A DNA stretch of 5,637 nt, from assembly GCA_044345075.1 (NCBI GenBank), contig JBIJBU010000120.1, positions 1-5,637 of the forward strand, read 5' to 3'. A program made the translations under genes and the position numbers. This document shows, piece by piece, positions 1 through 5,314 of this stretch. Source of the DNA: CAIKZY01 sp044345075 (GTDB lineage Bacteria > Actinomycetota > Actinomycetes > S36-B12). The notes under the pieces are model-generated. The model did not search any database. It was not told the origin of the DNA and saw nothing but the letters and a program-made list of their open reading frames with translations. Positions within the stretch are counted from its first letter, which is position 1. Every line of letters begins with the position of its first letter.

Positions 1-78
1 TCACGCAACACCCGCATCATCGCCGCCGGCGCCGCACTCGCGCTCGCCGCACTCGGTCTCGCATCGCCCGCGCATGCG
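1..78 (+). other. Signal peptide coding segment of the first gene (partial)
   Basis: The first 26 visible residues are a short basic start (R2, R5), a long Ala/Leu/Ile hydrophobic core, then S-P-A-H-A before the predicted cut. The -3/-1 residues are Ala-X-Ala, the usual signal peptidase I rule. No lipobox cysteine follows, so it is not a lipoprotein. Only the first one to few residues are missing at the window edge. Confidence 0.8.
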
Positions 79-1059
79 GCCACCAACACCGGCCTGTACG
101 GCTCCGCAGATCCCACCTACGACGGTGTCTACCGTCAGTCGCTCGGAATCATCGGGCTCACCTCGAACGGCATCAAGCCTTCACCGACCGCGATCAGCTG
201 GCTGATCAGCCAGCAGTGCAAGGACGGTAGCTTCCAGCAATTCCGTTCCGATCTCACCAAGCCCTGTGATGCAGTCGATGCCGCCAACGGCAAGGGTCCC
301 GATTCCAATGCAACATCACTGGCCCTGCTCGCACTGATGTCGATCGACAATACGAGCCTCGCACCGCAGCCGCTGCTGACCAAGGCAGTGTTCGCGGCCG
401 ACCGTGCAGGCCTGTGGCTCAAGAAGAGCCAGCTCTCCGATGGCGGCTGGCCCTACTACGCAGGCTCCCCGTCTGACTCAAACTCCACCGGCCTGGCACT
501 TGCTGCACTCGGCACCCAGGCACCGAATCGCCTGCAGCCGAATCTCGTCAAGGGCAGCAAGTTCCTTGCTTCGCTCATTACCGCGTGCGGCACACCTGAC
601 GGCGGCGCACTCATGTACCAGATGGGCAGTAAGCCCGACGGACTCTCGAGTGCGCAGGGCCTCTACGGACTCGTCGGCACGGCTCCGGTGCAGGCGGCGC
701 GCAAGCTCGGTCCGGCACCAAAGTGCGCAGGCAAGCCGGCGAACAAGATCGCGAGCTACCTCTCGTCGAAGCTGTCGAGCGCCGGCACGCTGGCCTCGTC
801 ATTCGGAGACGGACCCGACTACACGGCCACGGCCACGGCGGTTGTCGATCTCGCTGCAGCCGGCGTAGGCAAGGCAGCGGTCATGAAGGCGACCGCCGCG
901 CTCAAGACCAACGCCGTCGCGTACGCAACCCCCAGTGCAGGCGCGAATCCGGCAGCACTCGGACTGCTCCTGTCGGTAGCCAAGGCGACCGGTTCGAACC
1001 CCAAGGCATTCGGTGGCGTCAACTTGATCGCCATGCTTGAGAACAGCGAGCAGAAGTAA
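1..1059 (+). CDS. Exported alpha/alpha-toroid repeat protein (prenyltransferase/squalene-oxidase-like repeats), 5' end outside window
   Basis: The reading frame is open from base 1 to a TAA at 1057-1059, giving 352 visible residues. The start codon lies upstream, probably only a few codons away, because the visible N-terminus is already a signal peptide: basic SRNTR, a hydrophobic Ala/Leu stretch (residues 6-23), then a likely signal-peptidase site A-H-A|A-T at 24-28. The mature part holds six similar inner-helix motifs ending near residues 53, 112, 170, 224, 284 and 324. Four start with Asp (D101, D159, D213, D273), e.g. DSNATSLALLAL and DSNSTGLALAAL. DG-rich turns precede them (KDGSF 74-78, SDGGW 146-150, PDGG 199-202), as in prenyltransferase/squalene-cyclase-like repeats and the alpha domain of transcobalamin and intrinsic factor. 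No DxDD cyclase motif is seen, so catalysis is unlikely. There are four cysteines (73, 89, 196, 242) that could form disulfides. There is no C-terminal anchor or sorting signal, so the product is probably soluble or held by its neighbour. Inferred role: extracellular ligand capture for the ECF transporter downstream. Fold is fairly sure; ligand is not. Confidence 0.85.
   Translation, partial: SRNTRIIAAGAALALAALGLASPAHAATNTGLYGSADPTYDGVYRQSLGIIGLTSNGIKPSPTAISWLISQQCKDGSFQQFRSDLTKPCDAVDAANGKGPDSNATSLALLALMSIDNTSLAPQPLLTKAVFAADRAGLWLKKSQLSDGGWPYYAGSPSDSNSTGLALAALGTQAPNRLQPNLVKGSKFLASLITACGTPDGGALMYQMGSKPDGLSSAQGLYGLVGTAPVQAARKLGPAPKCAGKPANKIASYLSSKLSSAGTLASSFGDGPDYTATATAVVDLAAAGVGKAAVMKATAALKTNAVAYATPSAGANPAALGLLLSVAKATGSNPKAFGGVNLIAMLENSEQK
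197..214. repeat. 18-bp perfect inverted repeat inside the first gene
   Basis: The bases GCTGGCTGATCAGCCAGC read the same on both strands, with TGATCA in the centre. The sequence lies wholly inside the coding region, over a WLISQQ-type segment (residues 66-72). It could be a chance by-product of coding, a protein-binding site or a tight mRNA hairpin without a loop. No function can be assigned. Confidence 0.4.
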
Positions 1060-1721
1060 TGCGCGCGGCCCGCGCTCTGGCAGCGTTCATCGGCATCGCG
1101 ATTGTGGCGATGACGTCGATCGCGCCTGCCGCGCGGGCCGAGACTGCCTATCGCTACTGGACCTACTGGCAGGGCAACGGAAGTGCATGGCAGTTCGCCA
1201 CCCAAGGCCCGGCCACGAGCAACCCTCTCGATGGAGCCGTCGAAGGCTGGCGCTTCGCGATCACCGGTGCTGCGGGCGGCCCCGAAGGCCAGCCGTCACT
1301 CAACCCCTCAACCGCATTTGCCGACCTGTGCGGCTCGACTCCCCCGATGGGCGGCAAGAAGCGCATCGCCTTGATCGTCGATCCCGGCTATGCGTCTGAG
1401 GCACCCGAAGGCGAAGAGCCGATCTCGGCACTGAGCACTTGCGTGGTCGCCGATGAGAACGCGAGTGGGTACGACATCCTGCGTTCCCAACTTCCGGTTC
1501 GGGTCGAGGGTGGGTTGGTCTGCGGAATCGGCAACTACCCGGCGGTTGAATGCACTCCTGTCATCGAAGTCAATGAGCAAGCGGCGCGGCCCCCGGGTCA
1601 GGCCGTCAATGAACGTCCGAGCAAGGACGCACTGAATTCCTTCGGCTCAATCTCGCTCACTGTTCTCGTCGTGATCTTCGGCATCGCTTTAGCCATCGCC
1701 TTGTGGTGGAGGCGTAAGTGA
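1059..1721 (+). CDS. Secreted, C-terminally membrane-anchored protein resembling the SCO2322 family
   Basis: This is a 220-residue protein. Residues 1-27 form a signal peptide (R2, R5, hydrophobic core 7-22, A-R-A|E-T cut at 25-29). The extracellular part starts with an aromatic block YRYWTYWQG (31-39), followed by AW..A..G and DGAVEGWRF (58-66). Next come a hydrophobic strand RIALIVDPG (102-110), a GYDIL segment (137-141) and GGLVCGIGNYPAVEC (151-165). Four cysteines (91, 128, 155, 165) could make two disulfides. A hydrophilic linker rich in Pro, Arg and Glu (170-192) leads to one transmembrane helix (about 197-216) ending in WWRRK, so the domain should sit outside the cell with a short basic tail inside. 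Size and motifs match what I remember of the SCO2322 family, found beside ECF transporters in actinobacteria. The ATG overlaps the preceding stop by 1 nt (TAATG). There is no good ribosome-binding site, which suggests translational coupling. Inferred role: partner or anchor of the upstream toroid protein. The motifs also recall the DUF4430 beta domain of transcobalamin, but this is unproven. Confidence 0.85.
   Translation: MRAARALAAFIGIAIVAMTSIAPAARAETAYRYWTYWQGNGSAWQFATQGPATSNPLDGAVEGWRFAITGAAGGPEGQPSLNPSTAFADLCGSTPPMGGKKRIALIVDPGYASEAPEGEEPISALSTCVVADENASGYDILRSQLPVRVEGGLVCGIGNYPAVECTPVIEVNEQAARPPGQAVNERPSKDALNSFGSISLTVLVVIFGIALAIALWWRRK
1646..1706 (+). other. C-terminal transmembrane anchor of the second gene
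   Basis: Residues about 197-216 are a continuous hydrophobic run (GSISLTVLVVIFGIALAIAL) flanked by a polar linker and a basic WWRRK tail. This is a classic single-pass stop-transfer segment, so the mature domain remains tethered to the outer face of the membrane next to the transporter. Confidence 0.8.
1707..1712 (+). promoter_or_regulatory. Ribosome-binding site deciding the GTG start of the T component
   Basis: TGGAGG lies 5 nt before the GTG at 1718 and is the clearest Shine-Dalgarno in the window. It supports a GTG start overlapping the preceding stop as GTGA, rather than a start further inside the gene. Confidence 0.7.
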
Positions 1722-2857
1722 CCGATCAGCGATTAGCACTAGGTGCTGCCGCCATCCCGCGGTGGTTGCACCCTGGAGCGTGGTGGGTCTGGGCGCTTGG
1801 CCTGGCTGCCGCAGCCAGCCGTACCACTAACCCGCTGCTACTGATCTTGATCGTGTGCTGCGCGGCGATTGTCGTGTCGGCGCGCAAGCCCGATGCGCCC
1901 TGGGCACGTTCATTCGCGTTCTTCCTGCGTCTTGGCGTGTTCATCATCATCGTGCGCGTGCTGGCGCAGGTGCTGTTCGGCGCGTCGTTGGGCACCACTG
2001 TTCTTCTTGATGCTCCGGGCATTGCGTTGCCTGACTGGTTCGCCGGCGTGCGGCTCGGCGGCACCATCACCCTGGAGAGCTTGCTGTTCGCGCTGTTCGA
2101 CGGGATGCGTCTCGCAACAATCATTGCCTGCGTCGGCGCCGCGAATTCCCTCGCGTCACCTAGCCGACTGCTGAAGTCGGTGCCGGCCGCACTCTACGAA
2201 GTTGGCGTGAGCGTCGTGGTCGCATTGACCTTCGCACCGCAGCTTGTGAGCGACATCTCGCGCGTGCGCACCGCTCGTCGGCTGCGTGGTCGCACCACGC
2301 ATGGTGTGCGCGCCATTGCCGGTTCCACTGTTCCGGTGTTCGAGGGCGCACTCGAGCGATCCGTGATGCTCGCCGCTGCGATGGACTCTCGTGGATACGG
2401 GCGTACAGCGGGCATCAGCGCACCCGCGCGACGACTTGCCTCCGCTTTCCTGCTCCTCGGACTTGTCGCCGCATGCATCGGCACGTACGCCATCGTGGCC
2501 GCTGGATCCCCCGCACTTCTCGGACTTCCGCTTCTGGCAGCAGGCATCGTGGTGAGCATCCTCGGAATAACGATGGCCGCACGTCGTTCAGTGCGCACGC
2601 GGTATCGCCCCGACCCATGGTGGCTGCCCGAATGGCTGGTAGCCGGGGCAGGGCTTCTCGCGGCAGCGGTGTTCGTGTGGGCCGCTTGGTCACAACTCGC
2701 CGGCATTACGACGCCGACCGACCCGGCTCAGTGGCCGCTGCTCCCCCTCGCACCGGTGCTCGCCCTGGCAATCGCCTGCACTCCGGCTCTCACTGCACCG
2801 CGCCTTCCTCAAGCACTACGTCCCGTCCACGCACGCGAGAAGGCGGCCATCGGATGA
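1718..2857 (+). CDS. ECF transporter transmembrane T component (EcfT/CbiQ-like), long form
   Basis: This 379-residue integral membrane protein should couple ATP hydrolysis by the fused ATPase encoded next to movement of the S component. Hydrophobic segments are visible near residues 23-54 (two closely spaced), 67-88, 121-143, 162-176, 241-262, 265-287, 305-326 and 341-359. Between the fifth and sixth lies the long polar arm with the two short Ala-Arg-Gly-like motifs of EcfT coupling helices: ARRLRGR (186-192) and DSRGYGR (223-229), which dock into the ATPase grooves. EcfT proteins usually end about 250-270 residues in. Here about 90 further residues carry two extra predicted helices and a charged tail. 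The GTG start is supported by TGGAGG 5 nt upstream and a 4-nt GTGA overlap with the previous gene. The 3' end overlaps the ATPase start as ATGA. Family assignment rests on the topology, the paired motifs and the A/S neighbours. Substrate specificity lies with the S component, not here. Confidence 0.9.
   Translation: MTDQRLALGAAAIPRWLHPGAWWVWALGLAAAASRTTNPLLLILIVCCAAIVVSARKPDAPWARSFAFFLRLGVFIIIVRVLAQVLFGASLGTTVLLDAPGIALPDWFAGVRLGGTITLESLLFALFDGMRLATIIACVGAANSLASPSRLLKSVPAALYEVGVSVVVALTFAPQLVSDISRVRTARRLRGRTTHGVRAIAGSTVPVFEGALERSVMLAAAMDSRGYGRTAGISAPARRLASAFLLLGLVAACIGTYAIVAAGSPALLGLPLLAAGIVVSILGITMAARRSVRTRYRPDPWWLPEWLVAGAGLLAAAVFVWAAWSQLAGITTPTDPAQWPLLPLAPVLALAIACTPALTAPRLPQALRPVHAREKAAIG
2837..2843 (+). 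promoter_or_regulatory. Ribosome-binding site for the fused ATPase
   Basis: GAGAAGG lies 10 nt before the ATG at 2854. Together with the ATGA overlap it fixes this start. The frame stays open upstream to 2473, but that stretch is the T component read in another frame and has no transporter-like residues. Confidence 0.55.
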
Positions 2858-4476
2858 TCGAGTTTGAGAATGTGAGCATCACGTATGACGGGGCCGCCGC
2901 ACCGGTTCTTGCGAACGCCACCGTGTCGATACCTGAAGGGGAACTCGTGCTCGTCGTCGGGCGCACCGGAAGCGGCAAGACCACATTCCTGCGTGCGATC
3001 AACGGCCTGGTGCCTCACTTCACCGGCGGCACGCTCTCCGGCCGCGTCACGATCGACGGACGCGACACCGCCACTCACCCACCGCGTGAGCTGGCCGATC
3101 TCGTCGGCATCGTTCCCCAGGATCCGATGAGCGGATTCGTGACCGACACTGTCGAAGATGAACTCGCGTACGGCATGGAGTGCCTGGGCATCGAGCCCGA
3201 CATCATGCGCCGTCGGGTCGAGGAGACCCTCGATCTGCTCGGCCTGGCAGATCTTCGCCATCGCGCATTGCTCTCGCTCTCCGGAGGTCAGCGTCAGCGC
3301 GTTGCCATCGGCGCTGTGTTGACGTCGCACCCCAAGGTGCTAGTGCTCGACGAGCCAACGTCGGCACTCGATCCCGGCGCAGCCGAGGAAGTCCTCGCGG
3401 CCCTCCAGCGACTCGTGCACGATCTCGGCATAACCGTCGTTCTTGCCGAGCATCGCCTCGAGCGCGTCGTGCAGTACGCAGATCGCATGATCGTGATCCC
3501 TGGTGCAGGCGAACCACTCGTGTTCGGCACGCCAGCCGATGTCATGCGACTTGCTCCCATCGCGCCGCCGGTTGTCGAACTCGGTCGACTGGCTGGCTGG
3601 AGCCCGCTGCCGCTCTCGGTTCGCGATGCGCGCCGAGCGGCAGGGCCGCTGCGCGATCTCCTGATCGGACGCACACCACCGTTGCGCGTGGTCGATGGCG
3701 CGCAATCACGCGAGGAACTCGCAGCTACCGAGAACCTCGTGGTGCGTTACGGCTCATTTACGGCATTACGTGGCGTCACGACCTCCGTGCGTCGCGGCGA
3801 GATCGTCGCTCTCATGGGCCGCAACGGTGCAGGCAAGTCGACCTTGCTCTCATCACTGGTCGGCCTTCGCAGCACCGCGACCGGCGCTGTCTCGACCAGC
3901 GGCCACGATCCGCGCACGCTGAAGCCGCGCGAACTCGTGCACTCCGTCGGCCTGGTTCCGCAGGATCCCGGTGATCTACTCGAGGCCACGAGCGTCGCTG
4001 ATGAATGTCGCGCGGCCGATCACGATGCTGAGGCAGAGCCCGGCACGACACGTGCACTGCTCGCACTCTTGGCACCCGATGTTCATGACGGAACACACCC
4101 TCGCGATCTTTCCGAGGGTCAGCGGCTGCTGCTCGCACTTGCCGTGGTGCTTGCCGCCAGGCCTCCACTGCTCCTGCTCGACGAACCGACCCGCGGACTC
4201 GATTACCCGACTAAGTCGCGGTTGGTCAGGGTGCTCAGCGATCTCGCCGATGCCGGACACGGAGTCGTGCTCGCCACCCACGATGTGGAGCTCGCGGCAG
4301 AGGTTGCCACTCGCGTCATGGTGATCGCGGACGGTGAGATCGTGGCGGACGGCCCGACTGCGGCTGTCCTCGTCTCGTCGCCGATGTTCGCACCACAGGT
4401 GGCCAAGGTGCTCGCGCCCGAGGCCTGGCTCACTGTTACCGATGTCGCCTCCGCGCTCGACGGTGAGGCCGTCTGA
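2854..4476 (+). CDS. ECF transporter fused double ATPase (A1-A2 in one chain)
   Basis: This 540-residue cytoplasmic protein has two ABC nucleotide-binding domains and hydrolyses ATP to power the ECF importer. Domain 1 (about 1-235): Walker A GRTGSGKT (36-43), Q-loop Q89 in VPQDP, signature LSGGQ (142-146), Walker B VLVLDE with E167, D-loop SALD (170-173), and switch histidine H200 in AEHRLE, the form common in ECF ATPases. A linker (about 236-290) joins domain 2 (about 291-525): Walker A GRNGAGKST (322-330), Q370 in VPQDP, signature LSEGQ (419-423), Walker B LLLLDE with E444, and H476 in THD. All catalytic residues are present in both halves. Domain 2 has a shorter helical subdomain and Glu in place of the first Gly of the signature. 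Separate EcfA1/EcfA2 genes are common in Firmicutes, and fused forms like this are frequent in actinobacteria. The start overlaps the T gene by 4 nt, and the S component follows after 1 nt. General ABC importers are excluded by the neighbouring EcfT and S genes. Confidence 0.95.
   Translation: MIEFENVSITYDGAAAPVLANATVSIPEGELVLVVGRTGSGKTTFLRAINGLVPHFTGGTLSGRVTIDGRDTATHPPRELADLVGIVPQDPMSGFVTDTVEDELAYGMECLGIEPDIMRRRVEETLDLLGLADLRHRALLSLSGGQRQRVAIGAVLTSHPKVLVLDEPTSALDPGAAEEVLAALQRLVHDLGITVVLAEHRLERVVQYADRMIVIPGAGEPLVFGTPADVMRLAPIAPPVVELGRLAGWSPLPLSVRDARRAAGPLRDLLIGRTPPLRVVDGAQSREELAATENLVVRYGSFTALRGVTTSVRRGEIVALMGRNGAGKSTLLSSLVGLRSTATGAVSTSGHDPRTLKPRELVHSVGLVPQDPGDLLEATSVADECRAADHDAEAEPGTTRALLALLAPDVHDGTHPRDLSEGQRLLLALAVVLAARPPLLLLDEPTRGLDYPTKSRLVRVLSDLADAGHGVVLATHDVELAAEVATRVMVIADGEIVADGPTAAVLVSSPMFAPQVAKVLAPEAWLTVTDVASALDGEAV
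4462..4468 (+). promoter_or_regulatory. Ribosome-binding site for the S component
   Basis: GGTGAGG ends 9 nt before the ATG at 4478, inside the last codons of the ATPase. It favours this ATG over the in-frame ATG at 4502, though the second cannot be ruled out. Confidence 0.5.
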
Positions 4477-4477
4477 C

Positions 4478-5314
4478 ATGAGCAGCGCACAGGTGCACGC
4501 GATGAGGCTCGGGACGCGATCTCGATTCGCCATCGCGCTGACCTCGCTGATCGGCATCATCGCCTTCGCATGGCCGTTGCTGGCCGCACCTGAGTCGTCC
4601 GTCGTGGCACACGCCACTGACGCGCCTTGGCTCTTCGCGATCATCGTGCCGCTGCTCATGCTGGTGCTGCTGGCGGAAATCTCCGATGGCGGCATGGACG
4701 CGAAGTCGATCGCACTGCTGGGCGTGATGGCCGCAGTCATCGCCGCACTGCGCCCGCTCGGCGGCGGGATCGCGGGGCTGGAACCCATCTGGATGGTGCT
4801 CATTCTCGGCGGCCGTGCACTGGGGCCCGGCTTTGGCTTTTCCCTCGGAGCAATCTCGCTCTTTGCCTCGGCCTTGCTCACCGGCGGAGTCGGCCCGTGG
4901 CTGCCGTTCCAGATGCTCGCTGCGGCTTGGGTAGGCCTCGGTGCCGGATTACTCCCTCGGGTCACGGGCAAGCGCGAACTCGCAATGCTTGCCGCTTACG
5001 GAGCAGCCATCAGCCTGCTTTACGGATTGCTCATGAATCTGTGGTTCTGGCCCTTCGTCTCCGGTCTGCCTGAGCAAATCGCGTTCGTCGCCGGTTCGCC
5101 GGTGGGTGAGAACCTCGCTCACTGGATTCGATTCACGCTGATCACCAGCCTGGGCTACGACATTCCGCGTGCCGTGCTGACTGTCGTACTGATCCTGATC
5201 GCCGGGAAGCCCGTGCTGCTCGCACTTCGTCGAGTCTCGCGCAAGGCCGCCTTCGAACCGGCAGCCACATTCATCCCCCAGGCCGCAGCGCAGCCCGAGA
5301 TCACCCGCACATGA
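4478..5314 (+). CDS. ECF transporter substrate-binding membrane subunit (S component), probably corrinoid-specific
   Basis: This 278-residue, highly hydrophobic protein should bind the substrate within the membrane and deliver it by toppling against the T component. Predicted membrane segments lie near residues 17-37, 50-67, 76-92, 104-135 (two), 141-160, 168-192 and 230-250, more than the usual six. The family core is glycine-rich and strongly patterned: LRPLGGGIAGLEPIW (91-105), LGGRALGPGFGFSLGAIS (110-127), LLTGGVGPWLPFQML (133-147) and WVGLGAGLLPR (151-161). Similar blocks occur, as I recall, in actinobacterial proteins annotated only as 'ECF transporter S component'. A second conserved-looking region is GYDIPRAV (226-233) in the last helix. 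The C-terminal 30 residues are a polar cytoplasmic tail. The ATG lies 1 nt after the ATPase stop, with GGTGAGG at suitable distance. A longer frame from 4334 is rejected because it overlaps the ATPase with low-complexity Arg/Ser sequence. Cobalamin or cobinamide as substrate is inferred from the neighbours, not from binding residues I can identify. Confidence 0.88.
   Translation: MSSAQVHAMRLGTRSRFAIALTSLIGIIAFAWPLLAAPESSVVAHATDAPWLFAIIVPLLMLVLLAEISDGGMDAKSIALLGVMAAVIAALRPLGGGIAGLEPIWMVLILGGRALGPGFGFSLGAISLFASALLTGGVGPWLPFQMLAAAWVGLGAGLLPRVTGKRELAMLAAYGAAISLLYGLLMNLWFWPFVSGLPEQIAFVAGSPVGENLAHWIRFTLITSLGYDIPRAVLTVVLILIAGKPVLLALRRVSRKAAFEPAATFIPQAAAQPEITRT

Noticed and set aside
822..842. Short tandem repeat (acggcc repeated about three times)
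   Set aside because: It simply encodes alternating Thr-Ala in a repeat helix. It is too short to call a functional repeat.
1..1059. Squalene-hopene cyclase or other terpenoid enzyme
   Set aside because: The repeats resemble that fold, but the protein is exported, far too short for a cyclase and has no DxDD motif. Its neighbours are transporter genes, not isoprenoid genes.
2194..2706. 170-residue open frame on the minus strand
   Set aside because: It is antisense to the T component with Arg/Ala/Thr-rich composition and no motifs. It is a codon-bias shadow.
2473..2853. Upstream extension of the ATPase frame by 127 residues
   Set aside because: It overlaps the membrane T component completely and reads as Arg/Ser/Gly-rich low-complexity sequence. 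The ABC domain starts normally at MIEFENVSITYDG, with a ribosome-binding site and ATGA overlap.
4334..4477. Upstream extension of the S component by 48 residues
   Set aside because: It overlaps the end of the ATPase, is Arg/Ser-rich and resembles an out-of-frame shadow. ATG 4478 has a Shine-Dalgarno and operon-like spacing.
3976..4971. 331-residue open frame on the minus strand
   Set aside because: It is antisense to the second ATPase half and the S component, has biased low-complexity composition and no recognisable domain. Long antisense frames are expected in GC-rich coding DNA.
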